Shown one piece after another: positions 18,191-28,465 of a stretch of 64,000 bases of DNA. How positions within the stretch are numbered: position 1 is the first letter of the stretch; every line of letters begins with the position of its first letter. Location of the stretch: contig NZ_AP022593.1 of NCBI RefSeq assembly GCF_010731815.2, positions 2,356,001-2,420,000 on the forward strand, read 5' to 3'. The notes below the pieces were generated by a model. It saw only the letters and a program-made list of their open reading frames with translations. It did no database searches and was not told the origin of the DNA. Position numbers and translations under genes: made by a program. This stretch comes from Mycolicibacterium arabiense. Lineage in GTDB: Bacteria; Actinomycetota; Actinomycetes; Mycobacteriales; Mycobacteriaceae.

Positions 18191-19684
18191 ATGGGCGAGC
18201 ATTGCGTCCGCGACGAACTCCGCACGCTGTTCCTCTTCGAGAAGCTGAGCGACGAGCAGCTCGACGTGCTGTGCCAGGCAGGCAGCATCGAGAGGTTCCC
18301 CGAGGGCCCGCTGTGCACGGAGGGTGAACCCGCGACGTGCTTCTACGTCATGCTCGAGGGTGAACTCGTCATGACCAAGCGGTCCGGCGGGGTCGACATC
18401 CAGACCGGCCGCACCTCGCAGCGCGGTGTCTACTGCGGGGCCTGGTCGGCCTACGTACCGGGCGAGGAGCACACCTATCAGGCGTCGGTGCGGCTGACCA
18501 AGCCGTCCCGGTTCTTCGTGCTCGACGCCGAGGCATTCGCGGCCTTCATGCGTTCGGAGTTCCCGATGGCCGTGCACCTGCTCGAAGGTCACATGGTGGG
18601 CGGGCGCAGGCAGAGCCAGATCATCGGCCAGCGCGAGAAGCTGTTGGCGCTGGGCACCATCACCGCCGGGCTCACCCACCAGCTGAACAACCCCGCCGCG
18701 GCCACCGCGCGGGCGACCTCGGACCTGCGCGAGACGGTCGGCAAGATGCGCCACAAGCTCGCGATGCTCGCCAACGGCAAGTTCACCCCCGAGGCGCTGA
18801 GCGTCCTGGTGAGCATCCAGGAGGAAGTGGCCGAACAGGTCGCGAAGTCCAAGTCCGTCGAGCTGTCCGCACTCGAGGCGTCCGACCGCGAGGATGCGAT
18901 CGGCGACTGGCTCGAAGAGCACGACATCATCGGCGCGTGGGACTACGCCCCCACCTTCGTCGACGCCGGCCTCGACACCGATTGGCTGGAGCGCATCCTC
19001 GCCTCGGTCGACGAGGTCGACGCGACCGCATCGCTGCAGGGCGCACTGGGCTGGCTGAAGTACACCATCGACACCGAGCTGCGGATGAACGAGATCGCCG
19101 AGGCCAGCAAGCGCATCTCGGCGTTGCTGACCGACGCCAAGCACTACTCGCAGATGGACCGCGGCGCCTACCAGAGCGCCAACGTCCACGAACTGCTGCG
19201 CAGCACGATCATGATGTTCGGCGACAAGATCGGCCACCAGGGCAAGGGCAGGCCGGTCACCCTGGTCAAGGACACCGACCAAACGCTGCCCGAATTGGTC
19301 TGCTACCCAGGCGATCTCAACCAGGTGTGGACGAACCTCATCGAGAACGCGCTCCAGGCGATGGACGGGCACGGCACGCTGACCATTCGCACCGCGCGGG
19401 AGAACGAGGACATGATCCGCGTGGAGATCTGCGACGACGGACCCGGCATCCCCCAGGACATCATCGATCGCATCTTCACGCCGTTCTTCACCACCAAGCC
19501 GTTCGGCGAGGGCACCGGGCTCGGCCTGGACCTGGCGTGGCGCATCGTCGTCGAGAAGCACCACGGCAACATGTCGGTGCACAGCAAGCCCGGCGACACT
19601 CGCTTCATCGTCACGCTGCCGCTGCAGGCACCCCCGCCGATCACGCCGACACCCGGCGAACTCGCCGCGGCCGGGACGGAATAG
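18191..19684 (+). CDS. Cyclic-nucleotide-domain sensor histidine kinase
   Basis: 497 residues, no membrane helix. Residues ~10-130 form a Crp-like nucleotide-binding domain (LFEKLSDEQLDVLC, then FYVMLEGELVMTKRSGG). A dimerisation helix follows with the H-box GLTHQLNNP (His163). The ATPase domain has the N box (NQVWTNLIENALQAM), G1 (DDGPGIP), F (FTPFFTTKP) and G2 (GEGTGLGLDLA). The effector bound by the sensory domain, cyclic nucleotide or other, is not known. A region between the H-box and ATPase (~195-330) is helical and long for this class. It begins 26 bases after the receiver-oxidoreductase fusion, which it probably phosphorylates. Confidence 0.88.
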   Translation: MGEHCVRDELRTLFLFEKLSDEQLDVLCQAGSIERFPEGPLCTEGEPATCFYVMLEGELVMTKRSGGVDIQTGRTSQRGVYCGAWSAYVPGEEHTYQASVRLTKPSRFFVLDAEAFAAFMRSEFPMAVHLLEGHMVGGRRQSQIIGQREKLLALGTITAGLTHQLNNPAAATARATSDLRETVGKMRHKLAMLANGKFTPEALSVLVSIQEEVAEQVAKSKSVELSALEASDREDAIGDWLEEHDIIGAWDYAPTFVDAGLDTDWLERILASVDEVDATASLQGALGWLKYTIDTELRMNEIAEASKRISALLTDAKHYSQMDRGAYQSANVHELLRSTIMMFGDKIGHQGKGRPVTLVKDTDQTLPELVCYPGDLNQVWTNLIENALQAMDGHGTLTIRTARENEDMIRVEICDDGPGIPQDIIDRIFTPFFTTKPFGEGTGLGLDLAWRIVVEKHHGNMSVHSKPGDTRFIVTLPLQAPPPITPTPGELAAAGTE

Positions 19685-19742
19685 TTCGGATCCGCGCGAG
19701 TCGATCGGAATAGGCGTCGGCAGGGGCTGGGTTGACCCGAAC

Positions 19743-20621
19743 ATGACCCACGCAGATGCCACCGCACCCGAGCGCTCGTCGAAACCGGATCTCGGCACGT
19801 TCGGCGTGTTCGGCCACTACTCGCAGTTCCGCCAGCTGTCCCCAGAACAGCTGCGCGAGATCGAGGCGCTCGGCTACGGCGCCATCTGGGCAGGCGGGTC
19901 GCCGCCCGCCGAACTCGACTGGGTCGACCCCGTCCTCGAGGTCACCGATCACATCAAGCTCGCCACCGGCATCGTCAACATCTGGACCGCCGCAGCCGGT
20001 CCGGTCGCGGAGTCCTACCACCGTCTCGAGGCCGCGTATCCCGGTCGCTTCCTGCTCGGCATCGGCGTCGGCCACCCCGAGGCGCACACCGAGTTCGCGA
20101 AGCCCTACGACGCGCTCACCGAGTACCTAGACGAACTGGACCAGCACGGCGTGCCCAAGGAGCGCAGGGTGGTCGCGGCGCTCGGGCCCCAGGTGCTGAA
20201 GCTCTCGGCCCGGCGCAGCGCGGGCGCGCACCCGTACCTGACCACGCCGGAGCACACTGCCCAGGCGCGCGAGCTGCTCGGCGCGGAGGCGTTCATCGCA
20301 CCGGAGCACAAGGTGGTCCTGACAACCGACGCCGCCGAGGCCCGCAGGGTCGGCCGCAAGGCCCTCGAGGTCTACCTCGGCCTGACGAACTACCTCAACA
20401 ACTGGAAGCGGCTCGGCTTCACAGACGCCGACGTGGCCAAGCCGGGAAGCGACGCGCTGGTCGACTCCGTCGTCGCCTACGGCACCACCGAGGAGATCAC
20501 CGCCCGGCTGCGCCAGCATCTGGAAGCGGGTGCAGATCACGTGCCTGTTCAGGTTCTAACGGGTACTGACAAGCTTGTACCGGCGCTGGCCGAGCTGGCC
20601 GGCGCACTCGGCTTGCGCTGA
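19743..20621 (+). CDS. LLM class F420-dependent oxidoreductase (first of tandem pair)
   Basis: 292 residues, a bacterial luciferase-like TIM-barrel enzyme (TGIVNIWTA, YPGRFLLGIGVGHPE, NYLNNWKRLGFTDADVAKPGSD). Mycobacterial members commonly use F420H2. The M. tuberculosis counterpart beside rmlB is Rv3463. The substrate is unknown. A second, similar copy follows 30 bases downstream, indicating tandem duplication. The start ATG at 19743 lacks a strong ribosome binding site. Confidence 0.85.
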   Translation: MTHADATAPERSSKPDLGTFGVFGHYSQFRQLSPEQLREIEALGYGAIWAGGSPPAELDWVDPVLEVTDHIKLATGIVNIWTAAAGPVAESYHRLEAAYPGRFLLGIGVGHPEAHTEFAKPYDALTEYLDELDQHGVPKERRVVAALGPQVLKLSARRSAGAHPYLTTPEHTAQARELLGAEAFIAPEHKVVLTTDAAEARRVGRKALEVYLGLTNYLNNWKRLGFTDADVAKPGSDALVDSVVAYGTTEEITARLRQHLEAGADHVPVQVLTGTDKLVPALAELAGALGLR

Positions 20622-20651
20622 CCTGCCTGATCGATTGAAGGGACCACCCGA

Positions 20652-21506
20652 ATGACACAGCCCGTCGACCTCAAGCCCAACCTCGGCCGCTACGGCGTCT
20701 GGACGTTCGGCGCACCCAAGCCCGAGCAGGCCGCACAGATCGAGGAACTGGGCTACGGCGCGGTATGGATCGGGGGCTCGCCCGCCGGCGACCTGAGCTA
20801 CGTCGAACCGCTGCTGGAGGCGACCGAGACGCTGCAGGTCGCGACCGGCATCGTCAACGTGTGGACCGCCAAGGCCGAGGAAGTGGCCGAGGCCTACCAC
20901 CGCGTGGAGGAGGCCTACCCGGGCCGGTTCCTGCTCGGCGTCGGCATCGGTCACCCGGAGCACACCGAGGAGTACCGCAAGCCCTACGACGTGCTGGTCG
21001 AGTATCTCGACGCGCTCGACACCGCCAAGGTGCCGACGAGCCGGCGGGTGGTCGCCGCCCTGGGCCCGAAGGTGCTCAAGCTCTCGGCTCAGCGCAGTGC
21101 CGGCGCGCACCCCTACCTGACCACGCCTGAGCACACCGGCCAGGCCCGCAACATCCTCGGCAACAGCGTCTACCTCGCACCGGAGCACAAGGTCGTGCTG
21201 AGCACCGACGTCGAGGAGGCCCGCGAGGTGGGCCGCGGCTCCGTGGACTTCTACCTGAATCTGAGCAATTACCTGAACAACTGGAAGCGGCTCGGCTTCA
21301 CCGACGAGGACATCGCCAAGCCGGGAAGCGACAAGCTGATCGACGCGGTGGTCGCGCACGGCACGGCCGAGGCGGTGGCCGCCCGGCTCGACGAGCACCT
21401 GGGCTCGGGCGCCGACCACGTGGCCATCCAGGTGCTGGGCGGCTGGGACAAGCTGATCCCGACGCTGACCGAACTGGCGGGCCCGTTGGGGCTCAAGGAG
21501 TCGTAG
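20652..21506 (+). CDS. LLM class F420-dependent oxidoreductase (second of tandem pair)
   Basis: 284 residues, clearly paralogous to the preceding gene: RSAGAHPYLTTPEHT and NNWKRLGFTD are shared. It lacks the ~10-residue N-terminal extension of the first copy. The ATG has GAAGGGA ten bases upstream. The two probably form one operon. Substrate unknown; the F420 assignment is by family, not from a diagnostic residue. Confidence 0.85.
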   Translation: MTQPVDLKPNLGRYGVWTFGAPKPEQAAQIEELGYGAVWIGGSPAGDLSYVEPLLEATETLQVATGIVNVWTAKAEEVAEAYHRVEEAYPGRFLLGVGIGHPEHTEEYRKPYDVLVEYLDALDTAKVPTSRRVVAALGPKVLKLSAQRSAGAHPYLTTPEHTGQARNILGNSVYLAPEHKVVLSTDVEEAREVGRGSVDFYLNLSNYLNNWKRLGFTDEDIAKPGSDKLIDAVVAHGTAEAVAARLDEHLGSGADHVAIQVLGGWDKLIPTLTELAGPLGLKES

Positions 21507-21562
21507 CCCCGGCCGACTGCCGTCCAGCCTCCGCAAACCCAGCTGCGACCAAACGATGGTTG

Positions 21563-21591
21563 CCAGATCTAGTCCCTGGGACTGGATCTGG
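21563..21591. promoter_or_regulatory. Near-perfect 29-base palindrome upstream of the sugar transferase
   Basis: Left arm CCAGATCTAGTCCC and right arm GGGACTGGATCTGG match at 13 of 14 pairs around a single central T. It lies 72 bases after the oxidoreductase stop and 75 bases before the transferase start. With a one-base centre and no following T-run it fits a dimeric repressor or activator site better than a terminator. Confidence 0.5.
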
Positions 21592-21665
21592 GCTACTGTC
21601 GTGCCCCCCAATTCTGTGACACGATGGCGCCCGTAGTTCTCAAGTGAGCCGGGGGGTTTCACGAC

Positions 21666-23129
21666 ATGTCCACGACTGTGTCCTCAGCCGAGGCGAGGAC
21701 GGCCGCGCCACGTGACCGTCACATTGCCGAAGTCACGCCGCTACGGGTGTGGCAACGCCGTTACGCGTCGTGGTTGAGGGTGTCCGACACGGTGGTCGTC
21801 GTGGCGTCGGTGTTCGCGTCGCAACTACTGCGGTTCGGGTACAACGAGGACGGGCCCGCGTTCAGCATGGTGTCCGGCGGGATCGCGGCGGGCTGGTTGC
21901 TGCTGCTGGGAGCGTTCCGCACGCGGGCGCGCAGTGTGCTCGGCGTCGGCACCGAGGAGTACCGGCGCGTCTGGACGGCCACGATGACGACCTTCGTGGG
22001 GGTCGCACTGATCTCGAGCCTGCTCAAGCTGGACCTCTCGCGCGGCTACCTGGCGATCGCACTGCCGCTCGGCATGACTGCACTCACCCTCAACCGGCAC
22101 GTGGCCCGTCGGTACGTCAGCGCGCAGCACCGCAGGGGCAGGTTCGCCAATCCCGTTCTCGCCGTTGGCAGTCTGCGGGCGGTCGACGAGTTCGCCCACT
22201 CGCTGACCAAGCATCCGACGCACGGCTACCGGCTCATAGGCTCCTGCTCCCCCAGCGTCTTGCGCCAGCATGCCGAAGGCACCGACGACGGCGAGCCCGT
22301 GGAGAGCGACTTCGCGCAGACCGTGCGCCGCTCAGGAGCCACCACCGTGGTCGTCCTGTCCGGCGACCTGACGGCGAGCGAACTGCGCTCACTGTCGTGG
22401 CAGCTGGAGGCCCTCGACGTCGACCTCGTCATGTCACCGGGCATGGTGGACGTGGCGGAGCCCCGGCTGACCTTGCGCGCGGGCGGCGGGCTCCCCCTCC
22501 TACACGTCGAGAAGCCGCAGTACGACGGGGCCAAGCGGATCGGCAAGCGCGCCTTCGACGTCGGCTTCTCACTGCTGGTCCTCACCCTGCTGCTGCCTGC
22601 GCTTCTCGGCGCCGCACTGGCCGTGAAGCTGACCAGCCGGGGGCCGGTGTTCTACCGCGCGAATCGAATCGGCCTCGACGGCAAGCCGTTTCGCATGATC
22701 AAGTTCCGCAGCATGGTCGCCGACGCCGATGCGATGACGGCCACGCTCACGCACCTCAACGAGTCCGACGGCCTGCTGTTCAAGATCCGCGACGACCCGC
22801 GCGTAACCCGCGTCGGCCACTTCCTGCGGCGCTACAGCATCGACGAACTGCCGCAGTTCCTCAACGTACTGCGCGGCGAGATGAGCGTCGTCGGTCCGCG
22901 TCCGCCGCTCCCCCGCGAGGTCGACGCGTACGACGCCGACGTCCGACGGCGTCTCCTGGTCCGGCCGGGGATCACGGGACTGTGGCAGGTGAGCGGGCGA
23001 TCGGACCTGTCGTGGGAGGACTCGGTGCGGCTCGACCTGTCGTACGTGGAGAACTGGTCGATGGCCGCCGATCTGGCCATCGCGGCCGCTACCGTCAACG
23101 CCGTACTCGCCGGCCGCGGCGCCTACTGA
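21666..23129 (+). CDS. Polyprenyl-phosphate sugar-1-phosphate transferase (WcaJ/exopolysaccharide type)
   Basis: 487 residues. N-terminal helices (about 35-150), a central Rossmann-like domain, then another helix and a C-terminal bacterial sugar transferase domain (about 285-487) with GAKRIGKRAFDVGFSLLVL, IKFRSMVADAD, DELPQFLNVLRGEMSVVGPR and PGITGLWQVSGRSDLSW. Enzymes of this class load a sugar-1-phosphate onto a polyprenyl phosphate to start a repeat unit. Start ATG at 21666 follows a gggggg ribosome binding site. It precedes rmlB-rmlC, so dTDP-rhamnose synthesis is linked. A second member of the family lies at 59798. Confidence 0.9.
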   Translation: MSTTVSSAEARTAAPRDRHIAEVTPLRVWQRRYASWLRVSDTVVVVASVFASQLLRFGYNEDGPAFSMVSGGIAAGWLLLLGAFRTRARSVLGVGTEEYRRVWTATMTTFVGVALISSLLKLDLSRGYLAIALPLGMTALTLNRHVARRYVSAQHRRGRFANPVLAVGSLRAVDEFAHSLTKHPTHGYRLIGSCSPSVLRQHAEGTDDGEPVESDFAQTVRRSGATTVVVLSGDLTASELRSLSWQLEALDVDLVMSPGMVDVAEPRLTLRAGGGLPLLHVEKPQYDGAKRIGKRAFDVGFSLLVLTLLLPALLGAALAVKLTSRGPVFYRANRIGLDGKPFRMIKFRSMVADADAMTATLTHLNESDGLLFKIRDDPRVTRVGHFLRRYSIDELPQFLNVLRGEMSVVGPRPPLPREVDAYDADVRRRLLVRPGITGLWQVSGRSDLSWEDSVRLDLSYVENWSMAADLAIAAATVNAVLAGRGAY

Positions 23130-23147
23130 CCTCCTCGGCGCCGATAG

Positions 23148-24760
<1,613 letters not shown>

Positions 24761-24816
24761 CCGTCGCCGCGCGTCCCACCGACGGTCTCCTCCACCCCCT
24801 TGCGACCGCGCCGACC

Positions 24817-24840
24817 GATTACTAGGATTTCCTAGTAATC
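24817..24840. promoter_or_regulatory. Perfect 24-base palindrome upstream of mmsA, probable operator
   Basis: GATTACTAGGA (24817-24827) and TCCTAGTAATC (24830-24840) are exact reverse complements around a TT centre. It ends 38 bases before mmsA and begins 56 bases after rmlC. AT-rich and perfect, it stands out sharply from the surrounding sequence and probably overlaps the mms promoter. The regulator is not obvious nearby; none is encoded next to the operon. Confidence 0.65.
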
Positions 24841-24878
24841 ACATCCGCACTACGCCATCGGCGGCCTAGGGGCACCTC

Positions 24879-26399
24879 ATGAGCACTCGCATCCAGCACT
24901 TCATCGACGGCCAGCGCAGCGATCTCGCGTCGACCCGCACCGCCGACGTCCTCAACCCGAGCACCGGCGAGGTGCAGGCGCAGGTCCTGCTCGCCTCGGC
25001 GGCCGACGTCGACACCGCGGTCACCTCCGCGGTGGCCGCGCAGCGGGAGTGGGCGGCGTGGAACCCGCAGCGGCGGGCGCGCGTGATGATGAAGTTCGTC
25101 GAACTGGTCAACGCCAATGCCGACGAGCTCGCGGTGCTGCTGTCGAAGGAACACGGCAAGACCGTCGCCGACTCGCTCGGCGACATCCAGCGCGGCGTCG
25201 AGGTGATCGAGTTCGCGATCGGCATCCCGCACCTGCTCAAGGGCGAGTACACCGAGGGCGCAGGGACCGGCATCGACGTCTACTCGCTGCGCCAGCCGCT
25301 CGGCGTGGTCGCAGGGATCACCCCGTTCAACTTCCCCGCGATGATTCCGTTGTGGAAGGCAGGCCCCGCGCTGGCCTGCGGCAACGCGTTCATCCTCAAG
25401 CCCTCCGAGCGCGACCCCTCGGTACCGGTGCGGCTGGCCGAGCTGTTCCTCGAAGCCGGCCTGCCCGCGGGCGTCTTCCAGGTGGTCCAGGGCGACAAGG
25501 AGGCCGTCGACGCCATCCTGGCCCACCCCGACATCCAGGCCGTCGGGTTCGTCGGCAGCTCCGACATCGCGCAGTACATCTACTCCACCGCCGCGGCGAA
25601 CGGAAAGCGTTCGCAGTGCTTCGGCGGCGCGAAGAACCACATGATCGTGATGCCCGACGCCGACCTCGATCAGGCCGTCGACGCCCTCATCGGCGCCGGC
25701 TACGGCAGCGCCGGCGAGCGTTGCATGGCCATCAGCGTCGCCGTTCCGGTCGGCGAGGAGACGGCCGACCGCCTGCGGGCGCGCCTCGTCGAGCGGATCA
25801 ACAACCTGCGGGTCGGTCACAGCCTCGACCCGAAGGCCGACTACGGGCCACTGGTCACCGGTGCCGCGCTGGAGCGCGTGAAGGACTACATCGGCCAGGG
25901 TGTCGAGGCAGGCGCCGAACTCGTGGTCGACGGCCGCGAGCGAGCCAGTGACGAGCTGACCTTCGACGACCAGAGCCTCGAGGGCGGCTACTTCATCGGC
26001 CCCACCCTGTTCGACCACGTCACCTCGGACATGAGCATCTACACCGACGAGATCTTCGGACCCGTGCTCTGCATCGTGCGCGCCCACGACTACGACGAGG
26101 CCCTCGCACTGCCGTCCAAGCACGAGTACGGCAACGGCGTGGCGATCTTCACCCGCGACGGCGACGCCGCCCGCGACTTCGTGGCCAAGGTTCAGGTCGG
26201 CATGGTCGGCGTCAACGTCCCCATCCCAGTTCCGGTGTCCTACCACACCTTCGGCGGCTGGAAGCGGTCCGGCTTCGGCGACCTCAACCAGCACGGGCCG
26301 CACTCGGTGCTGTTCTACACCAAGACCAAGACCGTCACCTCGCGCTGGCCGTCGGGCATCAAGGATGGGGCCGAGTTCTCCATCCCCACGATGAAGTAG
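24879..26399 (+). CDS. mmsA: CoA-acylating methylmalonate-semialdehyde dehydrogenase
   Basis: 506 residues, aldehyde dehydrogenase superfamily. It oxidises methylmalonate or malonate semialdehyde to propionyl- or acetyl-CoA in valine and pyrimidine breakdown. Catalytic Cys282 is in GSAGERCMAISVAVPVG and the oxyanion Asn151 in ITPFNFPAMIPLWK. It is first in the mmsA-acyl-CoA dehydrogenase-mmsB operon, the same order as Rv0753c-Rv0751c. The start ATG has aGGGG upstream. Confidence 0.95.
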   Translation: MSTRIQHFIDGQRSDLASTRTADVLNPSTGEVQAQVLLASAADVDTAVTSAVAAQREWAAWNPQRRARVMMKFVELVNANADELAVLLSKEHGKTVADSLGDIQRGVEVIEFAIGIPHLLKGEYTEGAGTGIDVYSLRQPLGVVAGITPFNFPAMIPLWKAGPALACGNAFILKPSERDPSVPVRLAELFLEAGLPAGVFQVVQGDKEAVDAILAHPDIQAVGFVGSSDIAQYIYSTAAANGKRSQCFGGAKNHMIVMPDADLDQAVDALIGAGYGSAGERCMAISVAVPVGEETADRLRARLVERINNLRVGHSLDPKADYGPLVTGAALERVKDYIGQGVEAGAELVVDGRERASDELTFDDQSLEGGYFIGPTLFDHVTSDMSIYTDEIFGPVLCIVRAHDYDEALALPSKHEYGNGVAIFTRDGDAARDFVAKVQVGMVGVNVPIPVPVSYHTFGGWKRSGFGDLNQHGPHSVLFYTKTKTVTSRWPSGIKDGAEFSIPTMK

Positions 26400-26411
26400 G
26401 CCGCGCCCTTC

Positions 26412-27575
26412 ATGGACCTACACGGCCTCGACGACGACGAACGCGTGATCGCCGAGACGGCGGCCGCGTTCGCCGAGAAGCGCCTCGCACCGCATGCCCT
26501 GGAATGGGATGCCACCAAGCACTTTCCGACCGACGTGCTGCGCGAGGCGGCCGAGCTGGGCATGGCGGCGATCTACTGCAACGACGACGTCGGCGGCAGT
26601 GGACTGCGACGCCTCGACGGGGTGCGCATCTTCGAGGCACTGTCCTACGCCGACCCGACGGTCGCGGCGTTCCTGTCGATCCACAACATGTGCACGTGGA
26701 TGGTGGACACCCACGGCACGGCCGAGCAGCGCAAGAGCCTGGTCCCGCGGCTGGCGTCGATGGAGCTCATCGCGAGCTACTGCCTCACCGAGCCCGGCGC
26801 GGGTTCCGACGCAGGCGCGCTGCGTACCAGGGCGGTTCGCGACGGTGACTCCTACGTCCTCGACGGGGTCAAGCAGTTCATCTCGGGCGCGGGCGCATCG
26901 GACGTGTACGTCGTGATGGCACGCACCGGCGGTGACGGGCCGCGCGGCATCTCGGCGTTCGTCGTCGAGAAGGACACGCCGGGACTGAGTTTCGGCGCCG
27001 ATGAGTACAAGATGGGCTGGAACGCACAGCCCACCGCCCAGGTGGTGTTCGAGGGAGCGCGGGTCCCGGCCGACGCCATGCTGGGCGGCTCCGACGGCGA
27101 GGGCGCCGGGTTCGGCATCGCGATGAACGGTCTCAACGGTGGCCGCATCAACATCGCCGCCTGCTCACTGGGTGGGGCCCAGGCCGCCTACGATAAGGCC
27201 GCTGCCTACGTCCGCGACCGCGTGGCCTTCGGCGGGTCGCTGCTCGACGAGCCGACGATCCGCTTCGCCCTCGCCGACATGGCGACCGCGTTGGAGGCGT
27301 CGCGCAGCCTGTTGTGGAGAGCAGCCTCCGCGCTCGACGACGGCCACCCCGACAAGGTGACGCTGTGCGCGATGGCCAAGCGCTACGTCACCGACTCCTG
27401 CTTCACCGTGGCCGACCAGGCGCTACAGCTGCACGGCGGGTACGGCTACCTCAATGAGTACGGCGTGGAGAAGATCGTGCGCGACCTGCGCGTGCACCGG
27501 ATCCTCGAGGGCACCAACGAAATCATGCGCGTGGTCATCGGGCGGTCCGAGGCTGCTCGCATCCGCGCGACGTAG
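26412..27575 (+). CDS. fadE9: Acyl-CoA dehydrogenase, probably isobutyryl-CoA dehydrogenase
   Basis: 387 residues of the FAD-dependent acyl-CoA dehydrogenase family: YCLTEPGAGSDA, GFGIAMNGLNGGRINIAAC and the C-terminal LHGGYGYLNEYGVEK/RILEGTNEIMR motifs; the Glu in ILEGTNEIMR is the usual catalytic base. Its place between mmsA and mmsB matches fadE9, and a role in oxidising isobutyryl-CoA from valine follows from that context. The symbol is by synteny. Twelve bases separate it from mmsA. Confidence 0.9.
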   Translation: MDLHGLDDDERVIAETAAAFAEKRLAPHALEWDATKHFPTDVLREAAELGMAAIYCNDDVGGSGLRRLDGVRIFEALSYADPTVAAFLSIHNMCTWMVDTHGTAEQRKSLVPRLASMELIASYCLTEPGAGSDAGALRTRAVRDGDSYVLDGVKQFISGAGASDVYVVMARTGGDGPRGISAFVVEKDTPGLSFGADEYKMGWNAQPTAQVVFEGARVPADAMLGGSDGEGAGFGIAMNGLNGGRINIAACSLGGAQAAYDKAAAYVRDRVAFGGSLLDEPTIRFALADMATALEASRSLLWRAASALDDGHPDKVTLCAMAKRYVTDSCFTVADQALQLHGGYGYLNEYGVEKIVRDLRVHRILEGTNEIMRVVIGRSEAARIRAT

Positions 27576-27589
27576 ACGGGAGTTCAAGT

Positions 27590-28465
27590 ATGGCGACGAT
27601 CGCATTCCTGGGGCTGGGCAACATGGGCGGCCCGATGGCCGGCAACCTGGTCGCGGCCGGGCACGCCGTGCGGGGCTTCGATCCCGTCGCCGCATCACGG
27701 GAGGCGGCAGAAGCCAAGGGCGCCAACACCTTCGACAGTGGCGCCGAAGCGGTCGCCGATGCCGACGTGGTGATCACGTCGCTGCCCAACGGTGACATCG
27801 TCAAGCGGTGCTACGCCGAGGTGCTACCCGCCGCGAAGGCCGGTGCGTTGTTCGTCGACACGTCCACCATCTCGGTCGACGACGCCCGCAAGATCAACGC
27901 CGACGCGACGGCGGCCGGTTTCGAGCAGATCGACGCGCCGGTCTCGGGTGGCATCAAGGGCGCCACCGCGGGCACGCTGGCGTTCATGGTTGGCGGCTCC
28001 GAAGAAGCCGTCGCGGCCGCACGTCCCATCCTCGATCCCATGGCAGGCAAGGTGATTCACTGCGGTGCGTCCGGTGCCGGGCAGGCGGCCAAGCTGTGCA
28101 ACAACATGGTGCTGGCGGTGCAGCAGATCGCGATCGGCGAGGCGTTCGTCCTGGCCGAGAAGCTTGGCCTGTCCGCTCAGTCCCTGTTCGACGTCATCAC
28201 GGGCGCGACGGGCAACTGCTGGTCGGTGCACACCAACTGCCCGGTTCCGGGGCCGGTGCCGACGTCGCCTGCCAACAATGACTTCAAGCCCGGCTTCGCC
28301 ACCGCGCTGATGCACAAGGACCTGGGCCTGGCGATGGCCGCGGTCGACTCGACCGGTGCGGCGGCGCCGCTCGGCAGCCACGCCGCGCGGATCTATGCCG
28401 AATTCACCCAGGACAACGCCGACAAGGACTTCAGCGCAGTCATCGAGATGCTCCGCAAGGGTTAG
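27590..28465 (+). CDS. mmsB: 3-hydroxyisobutyrate dehydrogenase
   Basis: 291 residues. N-terminal NAD-binding motif FLGLGNMGGPMAGNL, the substrate motif DAPVSGGIKGATAGTLAFMV, and the catalytic-lysine region GAGQAAKLCNNM are all present. It makes methylmalonate semialdehyde from 3-hydroxyisobutyrate, the substrate of MmsA two genes upstream. GGGAG precedes the ATG. It ends with a 4-base overlap with the convergent HAD gene. Confidence 0.95.
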   Translation: MATIAFLGLGNMGGPMAGNLVAAGHAVRGFDPVAASREAAEAKGANTFDSGAEAVADADVVITSLPNGDIVKRCYAEVLPAAKAGALFVDTSTISVDDARKINADATAAGFEQIDAPVSGGIKGATAGTLAFMVGGSEEAVAAARPILDPMAGKVIHCGASGAGQAAKLCNNMVLAVQQIAIGEAFVLAEKLGLSAQSLFDVITGATGNCWSVHTNCPVPGPVPTSPANNDFKPGFATALMHKDLGLAMAAVDSTGAAAPLGSHAARIYAEFTQDNADKDFSAVIEMLRKG

